Below, in pieces: positions 1 through 12,639 of a DNA stretch of 64,000 nucleotides (position 1 is its first letter; the number at the start of each line of letters is the position of its first letter). The notes beneath the pieces were generated by a model. That model did not search any database and was not told the origin of the DNA. It saw only the letters and a program-made list of their open reading frames with translations. The stretch lies in NCBI GenBank assembly GCA_023053575.1, contig JAKZAP010000009.1, positions 18,767,869 to 18,831,868 of the forward strand. Direction: 5' to 3'. The stretch is from Branchinecta lynchi (taxonomy: Eukaryota; Arthropoda; Branchiopoda; Anostraca; Branchinectidae). The position numbers and the translations under genes were made by a program.

Positions 1-889
1 CATTTGCGTCATTGTGACGTCCGACCCATATTTTTAACATCGCCACTGCGCCACTACGCTGCGGTGGGGAATGAAATAGCAAAGTTACATCGCATCTAAA
101 TACAGTGGAATAGAGCAGATTCATTCGTGGTTCGGAACTAGAAAGACCTGACTGGTTCAGAGCAAAATAACATTAGGGAGTAGCGCCAATAGTTGAGAAA
201 CTGACACACACTCTAATACCAGCGATACTAGCACCAGTAGCGATAGAGAACGTCTCTACTGAAACTCATTCAGCTGTTCACCAGCGCGGGCTCCAATAAG
301 TTCATATTCTGATCTGAATATAGCAAGAAAATGATGCAACCTCCATTGTTTCCCTCCTTTCTAAGCCCGCAAGTTTGTCTCGCTTTAAATGACGCAAGCG
401 TAGTAGGCGGCGCTACGAAAAATGGCCCGTTTGCAAAGCATGAAAAGCATAAGTCTTGGCACTAGTCATTAGTGTTGTTTTGCTCTGGACTGGTTTTGGA
501 GTGGAGCCTGGGCGAGCTAGTGTGTACAACTGTGAAACTATCCTATTGGTTATTCGGTGTATCAATAAAATATATGTTATTATAACCCTTTGAGTCGTTA
601 CAGTCATGCTATCAGTCCTTGCTATATAACAGTATCACCATATTAATATTGCCCAGCGACGAACTTTTCCCACTGAAACTAGGCAAGCATCCGGGCCCCA
701 CAGGGCTGAAGTGGCTATCATAACGTGTAAAAAAAAATACAGTTTGTAGTTGAAGGAAATTTTTTTTTTGCTAAAATACCAATAAAGGGTCCCGACTATT
801 CTCCATAGGGCCCTGGACAGGGACCGACACCTAGGGGGCGTTAGGTATGGGGGGGGGGGGCCCCGATGTTGTCGGCCAGTTCCTAGGAG
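1..889. other. Unassigned repeat-poor flank
   Basis: No gene, RNA or clear repeat structure was recognised. Short ORFs here lack any recognisable motif. A run of G residues at about 850-861 opens the G-tract-bounded repeat related to those at 5265-5500 and 50240-50520. Confidence 0.4.
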
Positions 890-2400
890 AAAGCACCACG
901 AGTTTTCTTGGAAACAGTCGATTTTTATGGCACTTGAGCTTACTCAAGTGCCATATAGCGATCTTAATGTCTGTCTGTCTGTCGGTCTGCCCGCATTTTG
1001 CTAGTTTGGGCACTTCCACATGACCTAGGACGATAAAACTTGGCACGCATATCAGGGACCCAACCGGATTAACTTGGAAATAATCACTTCCCCGATCCGA
1101 CCATCAGTGGGGAGTGGCAAGATGGGGAATCCGGAAGTTAGTAACATTCATAGCCGTGGAACGGATAATCGGGCGTGCATTAAACTTGACAGGTATCAAG
1201 AACAAGTGTCTTGGATGTTCATTGTCAAACTCGTAACGGATCCGATAACTGGGGGGGGGGGGGGGGGGGGCTGGAAGGGGTCACCCTAAATATCTTGAAA
1301 CACTTTTTCTAGGTTTTGTCAAACCCCTACCCCTTTCTTCACACTAGTATAGCTCTGCACCTGGATGAGTCATTCTTTGCTTAAATTCGTTCGGAGAGAG
1401 CTAGAGCAATCGAAGGTCGAAGGGGTTGGTATAATATGTTGTTGAACCTTATTAGTGGTTGGTATAGATTAGGGGGTGCTAGGATGATGAAACTTGGCAG
1501 GCGTATCAGGGACCCGAGCAAACCAACCTGGAAATAATCAGTTTCCTGATCCGACCATCTGGGAGTGGAGGGGGAGGGGAATACAGAAAATTGAGTGGTG
1601 TGTAACTTTCGAACAGGCGATCGGTTTGAAATGAAACTTAATACCTGAGTAAATGACATATCTCTGATTTTCTATTTGAAGTCCGAACTGGACTCGATAG
1701 CTATAGAAGAGTTGGGGGGGGGGGACCGGAAATCCCGAGAAATGGTTAGAATGAAGGGATCGGAGTGAAACTTGCTGGGAATAACAAGCATCTGCTCCAG
1801 ATAAATCATTTACACATTTGGACTGGATCTGCACACTTTGGGGAAGGGGGGTGGAGGGGTGTTTCCCGGAATTCCGGTGATGGCGGTTCTGGGGATTTTC
1901 ACGATGAAACTTGGGAGGCTTATCAGGGACCCTATCTAACTGACTTGTAACTACAAATTTACTCGATTCGATAGTCGTTGGGGAGTAGAGAAGGGGGAAT
2001 CCGGAATATTGAGTCGAGCATAACTTTGGAACGGGTGATCGGATTTGGGTGAAACTGTGTAATTGAATAGAGGACATGTCTCTGGTGATCTTTTTCATGT
2101 CCGGACCGGATCCGACAACAACTGGGGAGGGGGGAATACGTGAACGGCTTAGACTGGAGAGATCGGGATGGAACTTTGTGGGAATAACTAAGAGATGCTC
2201 CGGATAAATCATTTACAGAACCGGATTGGCTCAGGCAACTGTGGGGGAAGTTTAAGGGGGAGTCCGGAATTCCGGCGATCGCTAGTAAAGGTACTTCCAG
2301 GTGTGCTAGGACGATGAAACTTGGCTGGAATATTAGACATTCGATAAGATTGGCTTAGAAATCGCCACTTTCCAAATCCGACCATTCCTGAAAGTACCAA
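890..2400 (+). repeat. Family A repeat array with hairpin and GTCT microsatellite
   Basis: The array opens with a hairpin at about 927-957 (ATGGCACTTG, short loop, CAAGTGCCAT), then a GTCT microsatellite (966-985). Diverged tandem units follow, each containing a core like CGATGAAACTTGGC followed by ATCAGGGACCC. Cores fall near 1031, 1484, 1903 and 2313, so the period is about 410-450 bp. Many short ORFs in the region are shadows of this repeat. Hairpin plus microsatellite plus tandem core is the architecture of non-autonomous Helitron/Helentron relatives; that assignment is inference. Confidence 0.7.
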
Positions 2401-2824
2401 TCACGACCGCAAATTAAGAAAAATACTTTTAAGCAAAATGTGCATTTTCATGATTCCTATGAGCCCATTATCATTTTTGCCTCAAAGGTGTTGCTTGCAA
2501 ATGAGGTTCTAGCTTCCTTAAAGTGCACATCTTCACCGCAAGGTCGAAAAGTCCGTTTTATCAAACGATACCTTCTAGCTACTAGCAGGCGAAAATCTAG
2601 ACGAAGCAGAGGTCCGTCTCTTTGAAACGGGAAATTACGCAGCAACAGTTCAAAGAAGAAAGGTACTTGAGAAAAATGTTGAGACCATATTGAAGACCAC
2701 TGAACCGCCCAACGAAGAAGAGGAGTTCTTGGAACGCCTTTTATAGTACTTTTTACTTACTAGTGTATAATAAAATAATATTCGACTCTGTACAAAACTC
2801 CCAAACAAAAAACTCCCGCCAACA

Positions 2825-3760
2825 TTTCAGCTCTCGTTTTTCTAGGAAACAGTCAAACAGTCGTTTTTTATGGCACTTGCAGCTCCGCTCAAGTGCCATA
2901 TACAGATCATTTTTCGGTCTGTCTGTCAGGCCACTCTTCTCGAGCTAGGGTACTTCCAGAAGTGCTAGGACGATCAAACTTGGCAGGCATGTCAGGGACC
3001 CGACCAATCTAGCTTGGGAATAGTCAATTCCCCGATTTGACCACCGTAGGGGCAGTGGAGGCAGGGGGAGTCCAGAATATTGACGTATTTTTATGTTTGA
3101 ACGGGGAATCGGGCCTTAATGAAACTTGATATTTCGAATGACCTCCTGTCTCAGGTATCGCACTTCAAATCCGGATCCCCGATCCAACTTTCCCGGGGTC
3201 CGGGAGACCAGAAACTAGGAACAAGGGTAGCACAAGGGGAGCAAAAGCAGATGCGGTATCGACCTGGCGCCGTCTCTCATGGAAGCCTAACACACTAGAC
3301 CTCACGGCCGCTGTAGCTTGCGTTTAGAACCGAATGCAGAAATAGGTCCAGTTTAAAGATTTTGGCAGCAAATGCTAAAGTAAATTTTTATCTGCTTGTT
3401 TTCTGACTTTCTTGGTATAGATTATCAGTTTCGGATGCTCATGATCCTGTAACCATGAGTCACAGTGTAGTTGAAACACTAGTAACATAGAGAAGTCTGG
3501 AACGGGTAATCGGACATGCATGAAACTTGACAAGTGTCAAGAAAAAGTGTCTCAGATGTTCAGTTTCAAATTGGACCGAATCCGATAACTGGTGCGGGGG
3601 TCCTGGAGGGGGAACCGGAAATCTCGCTGATCGCGAATTAAGCTACTTCCAGATGTGCTAGGACGATGAAACTTTGCTTGGACATTAGAGACTTGACAAG
3701 ATTGGGTTAGAAATTGTCTCGTCTCAGGTCCCACCATCCCTTAAAGTACTAATCGTAACC
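2825..3760 (+). repeat. Family A repeat, second copy
   Basis: Same layout as the copy at 890-2400: hairpin at about 2868-2900, GTCT microsatellite, then family A cores at about 2969 and 3664. The internal units are fewer and diverged. Confidence 0.65.
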
Positions 3761-4860
3761 GCAAAAAATTCTTGTACTGTCTGTATCAAATATTAAAATA
3801 TTAACCGTCTGGATCAAATATTACATTTTTGGGATCCCATCGAAACCTTTGGTCTTGTTTCATATGATATCTGAATACACTGAAATATTTTGGCAGGATT
3901 TTGTAATTTTTTTTCACTCGGGGCTCTAGTAAAAACAATCAGAGTGTTCGCCGCTTGTACAACAACCCAAATTCACGTAGAGGCGGAGAATTTGAATTTC
4001 AACAGAGGCCTGCATTTCCAGTATTAAAACACAATGGGCACTTCTGATGCTTTACTTTGTATTAAATGCTTCACAAATAAACATTTCCGACTTCCTTTAG
4101 AAGACACCACGAAAATCGGCCGTTTTCTTGTTATCCCCTGTCTTTACCTCTCTGGTATTTCAGCGATCTAAGTCTTAGGAGCTGGGATATCGTGGCAGGA
4201 AACTCAAAAACTCCCAGCAATGCTTGATATAAAAGGATATATTTTAGATGTCACCAAAGTCAAGCCGCAGATGCAGTTTACCTGATTGTTCTAGTGTTTC
4301 ATCAGAAGTCCCATGGCTTAAAGTGCCTACTAAAAGTTTTTCTTTGTGGAATAGTGTTGTGAAGCTTGATTAGCTTGCTTTATAAAATGTACCAGAATAT
4401 GCAGTAAGCTTATAAAAAATAACATAGCTACAAAAATCATTAAAAACAAATAACCTATTCAAATCTGAATTATACAAGCTGATTTATGCATACAAGAAAG
4501 ATCTACTAAGAATTATAAGAAACATCACTTTTATCCTTGTCAAAGCTAGTAAATTGAGCGTGTACTGGCCCCAAAAAATACGCTTTGAAATATTACAGAG
4601 AGGAAACTGTTGAAAAAGCTGCTGATTTAGGGGGTAAGCATTGTTCCAAGGTTGTTACAGAGTGGGATTGGGGTAATTTGATATGCCCGTTGAACTTTAA
4701 GGATGCGAAGCTCGGACAAGTACGGCTGTAGAAAGTGGCAAGAAATCGGACATTTTTAGTTTATTTTTCAGCAGTGGCTTACATCTGTCGTTGGTAAATA
4801 CTTCAAGCGTAGAGGGACAAACACGAACAAAACGAACTGAACAAATGAAGTGACGCATTT
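3761..4860. other. Unassigned stretch with a family B end fragment
   Basis: About 3828-3862 carries the terminal signature of family B in reverse orientation (GGGATCCCATCGAAACC followed by TTTGGTCTTG). The rest is AT-rich sequence with no recognised gene. The final part joins a TTAA-MITE 3' end. Confidence 0.4.
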
Positions 4861-4943
4861 CCATCGGGTTTCGGGCCTATTTAAGCGCACAAGGGATGTG
4901 AAACTAGACTGTGAGATCTCAGCCCTAGCCGGTTAAACTTTAA
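4830..4943 (+). mobile_element. Truncated TTAA-flanked MITE (3' end)
   Basis: The segment ends with GGTTAAACTTTAA preceded by the subterminal text found in full copies at 6237-6658 and 8591-9046 (CATCGGGTTT, then GTGAAACTAGA). No matching left terminus was found close by, so only the 3' end is annotated. Confidence 0.5.
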
Positions 4944-5254
4944 GGAATGAGGACAAATAAAGAGATTTCTATTTCCTTTTTGTTTTTATTTTTTATTTTT
5001 TAAAAATTACATAACTTTAAATTATTTATGTAGTAAGGAGATAAAACGTGATTTATTGACACCCTCATACAGCAAGCACTGCTTGCAAGCCTTCTGCGAG
5101 TTATCATTGTCAGTGCAACTGTCAGCCTCGGGTGTCATTGGTCAATAGTGTTGCTTGGCCCTCAGATTCGACCAATGATAAATAAGCTACAAATAAATGA
5201 ATACACGATGGAACAGTCCCAATCAACAGCTATCACAGACAGAGATGTTACTTG

Positions 5255-5505
5255 TCAATATGTTTGGGGGGAGGGGGGGGGGGGGGGAGGACGAGGCATT
5301 TACTGAATGGCTGGTAATTTTTACCGACTGTTTCTTCAGAAAAACGACCATTTACAACAAAAAATTACAGTTTTGAAAAAATCGACCCATTTTCAGAAAA
5401 AAACGACTGTTTTCATGAAAATATCAGCTGTTTTGACGAAAAATCGCGGCGCTACCGACTGGCCAACAGCATGGGGGGGGGGGGGAGGCCCACCCTCGTG
5501 ACGCC
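5255..5505 (+). repeat. G-tract-bounded A-rich repeat
   Basis: An A-rich core built of imperfect short repeats (variants of ACGACTGTTTTCATGAAAA) lies between two long G tracts. A reverse-oriented relative is at 50240-50520 and an end fragment at 845-925. The shared phrase is a trinucleotide context CCGACTGTT next to a GGTAATTTTTACC inverted motif. Class unknown. Confidence 0.55.
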
Positions 5506-5929
5506 CCTGATGACAGAACATAAGAAAGCAATCATCCCCTCAATCCGACGGTTCCATCTTGACACATTAATACACTCGGAATAGGTAAGAATAGTTCCCG
5601 AGGGGAAATATTGTCAAGTCACGAGAAAGACGGGAAAGTTCCTACCTTGGCTAATTGTTCCAGGCCTCTGGGGCGTCTGTAAACAGGATTTTCGAGGTCT
5701 TCAAGATCAGTGTCTGGAAGGAATAATATATATATAAGTGTCATGCGTAATGTCAGTAAATAGTCAAGACTGAAATAGAAAAGTGACGAATATCCTGTTT
5801 GGGAAAAATGGTACCAAGAATGAAAGAATGCGCTATTGGCATCTTTACATGTCTTGGAACTCTAGAATTAGCGCAAATTTACCCCGATGCAAATAAACAA
5901 TCTGTACACTACTTCAGTCAAGTAACTAA
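5506..5929. other. Unassigned stretch
   Basis: No gene, RNA or repeat structure recognised. Confidence 0.3.
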
Positions 5930-7335
5930 ATATTAATATTTCATCCAGACAATTTCCTGACTTCTTACATTTTACTAATAACCAATTCCCATACAAGATT
6001 TAGAAACAGATAAGCCCATTGGCTAATCATCTGAGAAAACCAAGTTCTGATATGCATTCAGAATTTGTATATTTATCCCCAGGTTCATGTCATATTTACT
6101 CTGACGAAATTGATCAAAATTTAATGCCTTACTTCTGCCAAATCCGGGCGAATTACTTGTCCATCAATAATTAAAGCTAAAAAATGAATTCAGTGTATCT
6201 CCTTACCCTTATTATCGACTTCAGATAAAACTTTAAAGTTTAACTGAAAAGCCAACTTAGTTGTGTGTCATTTAATTGAATACGCTGAATTATTTGAATT
6301 CTGCGAAGGAATTTCAAAAGTTTCCACTATTTGCTCTAGTTATGACGTTCAGAATATCTACGGCCGTCCCTGCAGCGTAAATTCTACTATGGCGCGGGAG
6401 ATTGTAATCTCAACACAAACGCGGCTTTTCAGTGGGCAGTGGTGAGACTGATGAAGATTGCTTAGTGCCTGAACAAAACAAAAAAATTATAAATCTTTCT
6501 CGTAAGGCATACAACAAAAATACAAGCGCATCGAAAATTGATTATCCGTGAATAGCGGGAGAACGAAGTAACGTATTTTCAGCGGGTCTTCAAGCCAATT
6601 AGAGTGAATAAGTGATGGGTAACTAGATTGTCCTATCCCAGCCCTTTTCGGTTAAACTTTAAAAATTTTTCAGATTTTGGCCAGATTCCGAGCGAACTAA
6701 TTGTCCTACGACAAACTAATTTTCATATGCTGATTCAGCATGCCTCCGTACCACCACATCGAGCCTAGTAAACTTCAGATAAAGCTTTTACTTGTAACAA
6801 ATTATCCGGTTTCAGCCGGATTTCGGGAAAACAGTGGGTCAGGGTTACCCCTAAATCTAATATCTAATCAACTTCCGATGAAACTTTTACTTATAACAAA
6901 ATCTTCGGTTTCTGCTGGATTCCGGGCGAAATACTTGTACGACGAGAAAGTGATTTACATGGAAATCTTTACCATATTTTCCTACCCCTAAATCGAACAT
7001 CTAATCAGCTTTAAATAAAAGTTTTACTTTTGACAAACTTTCAGGTTTTGGCAGGATTCAGGCGAGAAAATGATTTTCATAATCGTGTTCAGCATGTCTC
7101 ATTAGCCGTACAAAATATTTCGATATTTCGTTCGCCCCTTAATTTGAACCCCCACCCCTAAATGTAGGACTACAGGGCCCATCTATGAACTCGACCTGTC
7201 CCTTGACGCAAAGAATCCTTAAACCAAGTTTCATAAAAATATCTCATTCCCTTCGACAGTGATCGTGCTCACAGACGGACAACTTTTACGAAGTCACAGG
7301 TATCCCTCCACTTACGTTTTCGGATCCCAAAAATG
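5930..7335 (+). repeat. Family B element, interrupted by a MITE
   Basis: Tandem units of about 125 bp share the sequence TTTTGGCCGGATTCCGGGCG, then a CATGTCT and a CTAATCAACTTCA block. The copy ends with ACTTACGTTTTCGGATCCC. Between units, at a TTAA, sits the MITE at 6237-6658: the unit text CTTCAGATAAAACTT breaks there and resumes afterwards. Family B also occurs at 11698-12512, 15420-15975, 18897-19638 plus 34392-34560, 38022-39186, 39436-44540, 54510-55180 and 56035-56540. Confidence 0.7.
6237..6658 (+). mobile_element. TTAA-flanked MITE, family T1
   Basis: 422 bp with terminal inverted repeats AGTTTAACTGAAAAG and its near complement CTTTTCGGTTAAACT. It is flanked by TTAA on both sides (6233-6236 and 6659-6662) and interrupts a family B unit. 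There is no coding capacity. TTAA duplication is typical of piggyBac-type transposition, but the termini do not start with the usual CCC, so the mobilising transposase is uncertain. Confidence 0.75.
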
Positions 7336-7835
7336 TGTTGAATAACAGGTCCCGCCAATATGGCATGCATGTCACTGTATGTATAAACATTATTACCCCT
7401 GACTAACACGAAATGCAACCACCTTACAGGTCTTATTTGTTCACCCAAATGTTTGTATCTGAAAATAAAACATAGCGTACCAGCTCTGTAAGTCGATCGT
7501 GTGCACGAAGAAAATAAGAACATTGGCTAACAAAAGCTAAAACCTAAATAAATAAACAAATAATGATTTAATCCACACTATCTTTGAAGTGTGTAAATCA
7601 GATGTGTCAATGTTTAGGAATCGGATGTATCGGATAAATAAAATACATCAATCAACAAAGACAGGTCGGAATTACAGAGCTGAGAGCAATAAATTACAAT
7701 GTTTAATCAGAATAGCTTTGAATGTGTCAGTGTTTAGATAAAGGTACTCAGTTCAGAATAAAATACATCACATCTATACATCCAAAATAAAAATAGCAAC
7801 AAAGCAGTTTGTTTGCTAAAATAGGAAGTCTGACT
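7336..7835. other. Unassigned stretch
   Basis: AT-rich sequence with two imperfect copies of a phrase containing AATAAAATACATCA (near 7638 and 7758). No gene recognised. Confidence 0.35.
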
Positions 7836-8301
7836 GGGAATCGACCAAAAAGAGGCACAGCACGGCGTAGTGTAGGAGGCACGAGTACTTTTCCCAGGAG
7901 GCACGTTTCCCAACCAAATTTACTTACGTTCAAACAACATCTTGCTGGTACAGCGTTCTGCAACAGCGCGTATGCGAACCCTTTTTAGTTTATATTTGTG
8001 GTATAAGTGTGTAGTGCAGTGTTGAAAAATGTAGTAAACATTTGTGTGCTTGTAGAGAGAGAAGCTTCGGCTTAACGTCTTTTTCTATTAATAAATAAAT
8101 AAAAGAGGCATGGAAACTAAAATGGCCCTTCCAGGCTACAGAGTGAGGGGCAGGAATAATCTTCTAACGTGTCTTTTTTTTAGACTCTAGAGTTACGAGC
8201 TCCGACTTACCTGTCTACTTCTACTACGTGCTAATCTCTTGTTAGTATTTGTGTCTCCTGTGTCATGTCGTACCGTACCGTGCCTCTTTTTAGTCGATCC
8301 C
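7836..8301 (+). mobile_element. MULE-like foldback element containing a LINE-like tail
   Basis: Ends are GGGAATCGACCAAAAAGAGG and its inverted counterpart CTCTTTTTAGTCGATCCC, the signature of the family also at 9967-10747, 14813-15305, 35031-35797 and 58447-59443. Inside, about 7960-8100 ends in an ATAAATAAATAAA tail, like a 3' end of a non-LTR element. No target duplication was found for this copy. Confidence 0.6.
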
Positions 8302-8590
8302 GCCTGGTTGCTGTCTATTGACTGACTGACGTGGCGATATCATTTCCTTTTCAGCCCGACAAATCAAATTCAGGAAAATATGATACTGAAATGTGAATAT
8401 AATATAATATATATAATTTGTGTAATTTCTGTTTTGAGCGTTTGTGTTCAACCACTGTCATACTTTCGACGAGATAGTGAGGAATCTCGAGCATCGTTTG
8501 TTTTGAGGCTATGGCAGTCGAAGAATTGCCTTATGGCGATGGCTTCACACCCGCTGTTCTACTGTCTTCCTATCTGGCGACATCTGTTAA

Positions 8591-9046
8591 AGTTTAACTG
8601 AAAAGCAGACTTATTTTTGTGTCATTTAACTGAATACACTTAATTATTTGGATTCTGTAAGGCGATTTTTTTTATTGTCCAATATATGCTCTGGTTGTGA
8701 CCTTCTGGATATCTGCGGCCGTCCCCACAGCATAAATTCTACTATGACGCGGGAAATTTTAATCTCAGCACAAACGCGGCTTTTCAGTGGGTAGTGGTGA
8801 GAGTGGTGAAGATTGCTTAGTTCCTGAACAAAAAATAAATCGTAAATCTGTCTCGTAAGGCATACAACAAAAATACAAGCGCATAGAGGTGCCACAGATC
8901 CCACGGAAATTCCACTATTTGAAAATCGATTAGTCGTGAATAGCGGAACAACGAAGTAACGCATTTTCAGCGGGTCTTCAAGCCAATTTAAGTGAATAAG
9001 TGATGGGTAACTAGATTGTCCTATCCCAGCCCTTTTCGGTTAAACT
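8591..9046 (+). mobile_element. TTAA-flanked MITE, family T1
   Basis: 456 bp, close relative of the copy at 6237-6658. It begins AGTTTAACTGAAAAG and ends CTTTTCGGTTAAACT, flanked by TTAA at 8587-8590 and 9047-9050. It shares the internal blocks with the other copies, including GGCCGTCCC and CTCGTAAGGCATACAACA. Confidence 0.8.
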
Positions 9047-9050
9047 TTAA

Positions 9051-9957
9051 GTAATGATTAGTTAGTGTTTTTGTATTTGTAGTGTATAGTATATGGCGAA
9101 AGCTGAAATAAAGTTGAAAAAATAAATAAATAAATAATGTAATTAAAATATAATAACAAAATATGAAAATATGAGAATGACAAAATATGAGATCAGTTGC
9201 GAAAAAATTAAAATATTACAGCCAATCATGCTTTGTGCTAACAAGAATAAGTTGGATATACCCATTGATTGCCTGACATCCGTCCAGGCTTGACGGACGT
9301 AACTGGAAATTCTTCGAAAAAAGGGCAGTCTGGAAATTCTCTCATCCTCATCTCGTTGCTGCTGTGTCGGCGTTTGTGCCTGTGGCTGGTTCACCCGGTT
9401 TTTATTTTTGTTGCTGACGGCAGAATGGCTACTAACCATTCCATACATGTTAGTTTGGTTAATTTAACCGCACAAAATCACAGATCACAGGGCAACAGTG
9501 TCCACACTTCGGTCAAGAATCCAGTGTGCGAAGTTAGGTTACCAGTGAAGGTGGTCTAGAGAAAAGAAAGGTTTCTACAAGTCCTGATAGGCTACGACAC
9601 GATGAAAAGCACAAAAGTAGACTACCATCCTTACTGAAATTAACTTAAATTAAGACTGGCGCATCAAAACATTCCATTATTTCGTCAACAAGATTCAAAC
9701 ATTGACGGAAGCAAACTAACAAGCTGCGTTGACATCAGGCAGACAACATTGGGCAGCTGCCCCCCCCCCCCCCCCCCCCCCCGCCCCCCACGAAACTGCT
9801 TGTCGGCAAGTCAGTGTAACTTTTTCTTATTCAGTTTCTATTATCGAGAAAAGCTTTCCGGTAAGTAAGGAAATTTTCTAGCCGGTGCTGGTTTCGTTTC
9901 TGGTATCAATCAGAGCTCTATCGGTAAACCAGGAAATTTCATGTCGGGAAATCACCG
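9051..9957. other. Unassigned stretch with a 23-nt C tract
   Basis: Just after the MITE, a stretch ending in AAATAAATAAATAAATAA (9118-9137) looks like a retrotransposon tail. A homopolymer of 23 C lies at 9760-9782. The open frame at 9269-9559 has no recognisable domain and is not supported as a gene. Confidence 0.4.
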
Positions 9958-9966
9958 GTGTTTTTC

Positions 9967-10747
9967 GGGGTCTACTAAAAACAAGCACGGCACGGCACGG
10001 CACGACGTAATGAAGGAGGCATGAGTACTAAAAAGAGCAGGAAAACTAAAAGGTCCTTTCAAAATGAGGGCCAGAAAAAATGTTCTGACGTGCCTTCTTT
10101 TTTTTCAATCAAACACGTTTAACCCAAATAGCTATGAGCTAGAAGTAGAATAAAAGCTATGTAGTTACAAACTCTCACACTACTAGTACTTGCTAGTTTT
10201 TTTTTTATAACTTGTTTTTTGATTACAAGATCAGGAGTTCAGTTGCAGTTCGTTGGAACTGCAGTCTGGAAGTCTCTACCAGTTTGCATCAGGGCGGCTG
10301 CGCATCTTTTACAGTTTAACAGAAAATTAAAAGAATATTTAATAAAAAATGGTTAGGAAATGTATTTATTTGTTAGGGGGAGGGGGTTGAACGGTTGGTT
10401 GGGGGTGGTAGGGGAGGAGTTGGTGGATGGGTGGTAGGTAGGGAGTATGGTTGTTGGGAGGTATATGTTTATTTCGGCGGTGATATAATGTGAAGGAGTT
10501 TGGTATGTTTCTTTTTTTCTTTTTTTTGTGGTCCGTTCTTTTCTATCCTTTTTTTTTACTAGTTATTTATTATGTTTTTTGTTGGTGTGTTTAGAAATGG
10601 TTAACCTTTACTACTGCACGCCAACAAAAATGTAGGTTTTTCCATTTGTGCAGTAGATGTAAATAGTAAAGAGTTAAATTGTGTTTATTAATAAAATAAG
10701 TATCAAGTTCCTCCTGTGCCATGCCGTGTCTCTTTTTAGTCAATCAA
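9967..10747 (+). mobile_element. MULE-like foldback element with 9-bp duplication
   Basis: 781 bp. Ends are GGGGTCTACTAAAAA and the diverged inverse TTTTTAGTCAATCAA. The 9-bp sequence GTGTTTTTC occurs directly on both sides (9958-9966 and 10748-10756), as expected for Mutator-like transposition. It contains a LINE ORF2 tail fragment (10234-10356), so that LINE probably landed in it. Confidence 0.7.
10234..10356 (+). pseudogene. LINE ORF2 C-terminal fragment
   Basis: The plus-strand frame ending at a TAG (10354-10356) reads QFVGTAVWKSLP followed by a short helical tail containing RKLKEYL. This matches the W-x-S-L-P ... F-K-x-x-L-K pattern at the extreme C terminus of many non-LTR retrotransposon ORF2 proteins (family knowledge). 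Nothing of the reverse transcriptase domain remains. A 3' stretch to about 10700 may be its untranslated tail. Confidence 0.5.
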
Positions 10748-10756
10748 GTGTTTTTC

Positions 10757-11697
10757 GGTACAGAGCAGAGCACTGGCAACCAGTTCTCCTCCTTTTTCGT
10801 CGGTTACTCGTTTGTCCGTTAGCTCCCGCGAAACCATATTTTAGTGATCAAGCTGCACTACGATGATGGGAAAAAGTGATTGAAAAAAAAAACACTTAAA
10901 CCAACCCTTTTCTATTTCCAGTTCTCGTTCTGAAGAAAGATTTGGTGGAACAACCGATGATATAAAAAGTTGAGTTGAGATCCTTCTTTTCGATAGCTGG
11001 TGGAGTGGTGACTCTCAATCGAATTTTTTTCAGTTCAGTTTATTTTCAAACCATTCAGCTGTATGAAGATAAAATGACGTCAAACGTAAAGTCTCATGCG
11101 ATCATCGAAACAGTCTTGTCGGTAGTTCTTAAGTACCGAAGGACCGTGTACCGACAAAATGCCTTGTCAGAAGATCAAGCCAATCATCGGGAAAAGCCGT
11201 GTCGGCAAATTGAGATCCTCATTTCGTTTACTTTTTCGATGCGGTGACGGGGAAATATTTTCGTTCTGTTTGCTTCTGGAATCTACAAAAACCTTTTCTG
11301 TAAATCTGGCAATTGCTCTCTCGCTTATTCTGCGTTTTCTTTTCCCCTAGCTCCCTAGATATTCTGACGTATCCGTTTTGCATTGTCAAATATGATTCCT
11401 TAGCTCCCTTATGACGTATTATCTGACGTATCTGGGGATCCCACGTATCTGTTTTCCTTTGTCAAATGTGATTCCCTATTATAAGCTTCTGAAATGTCCT
11501 TTCGCCATTGCTTCGTTTTGTGTCGACGACTTTTTAGCGCTTTTTCTGCCTAGCCGAGTTTTGCTAGGCACGAAACGCAAACTACGCCGACAGATTCAAG
11601 TAATAAGCTTGAAAGTGTTGCTTTTAGTTTTTGAAGGCATGGTAGGCCATCAAGTCTATCTTCTGTTTTGGACTTCTTCTGTTTTGCTTGGTTTTCT
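10757..11697. other. Unassigned stretch
   Basis: Several open frames (for example 10975-11247 and 11411-11722) lack recognisable motifs. No gene supported. Confidence 0.35.
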
Positions 11698-12512
11698 CAC
11701 TTTTTGGGATCCCAAAACGTAAGTGGCGGGATACCTATGACATCATAAAAGTTGTCCGTCTGTGCGCACTATAACTCTCGAGGGAATGAGATATTCTGAT
11801 GAAAGATTGTTTGGTTGAGGATTCTTTGGGCCAGGAGTAAGGTCAAGTTCGTAGATGGGCTCTGTAGCCCTACATTTACGGGTGGGTTTCAAATTAACGG
11901 GCAAATGAAATATTTTTAACCAGATAATGTGATAGTCCATTATGGGGTAAGAAGACATGCTGAACATCATGGTGAAAACCAATTTGTCATCGGACAAGTA
12001 GTTTGCCCGGAATCCGGCCAGAACCGGAAAGTTTGTTAAAAGTAAAAGTTTTATTTGGAGTTGATTAGATGTTCGATGTAGGGGTAAGAAGTCATGCTGA
12101 ACACTTGTGTGAAAACAATTTTCTACCCGGGCAAGTAGTTCACCAGGAATCCGGCCAAAACCGGAAAAAGTTAAAGTTTTATTTGTAGTTGATTAAATAT
12201 CCGAATTAGGGGTAAGAAGAGATGCTGAATCTGTCTCTGAAAACCATTTTTTACCCGGACATATAGTTCGACTGGAATCCTGCTGGAGCCGGAAATTTTT
12301 TTATAAGTTAAATTTTTATTTGGAGTTGATTAGATGTTCAATATTGGAGAAAGATGATACGCTGAGTTCGTTTTTGAGCTTTCTTTTTTCGCCGGACAAG
12401 TAGTTCTGGAATTCGGCTGAAACCTGGAAATTGGCGTCTGGCGAAGACAAGACCCAAATGTCTGGAACAAATATTGGATTTTTGGGATCCCGTCGAAACC
12501 TTTGGTCTTGTT
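11698..12512 (-). repeat. Family B element (reverse), both ends present
   Basis: Runs from TTTTTGGGATCCCAAAACGT to GGGATCCCGTCGAAACC plus TTTGGTCTTG. Between the ends are about five tandem units of about 125 bp carrying CCGGAATCCGGCCA. Orientation is opposite to the copy at 38022-39186. Confidence 0.7.
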
Positions 12513-12639
12513 TAACGACGGCGTAATCACTTTTCAAATATTTTGCATCCACCCGCCGCGGCGGAGAGCAGGTCGCTTGAGTCGACAGGCGCTAACAAGA
12601 AAGGCAATGTCTATCGTTCCCGGACCTGGAACTGATACT

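Noticed and set aside
1538..2212. 224-aa minus-strand ORF
   Set aside because: Lies entirely in the family A tandem repeat and repeats with it; no domain.
8644..8964. 106-aa minus-strand ORF
   Set aside because: Entirely inside the non-coding T1 MITE and not conserved in sister copies.
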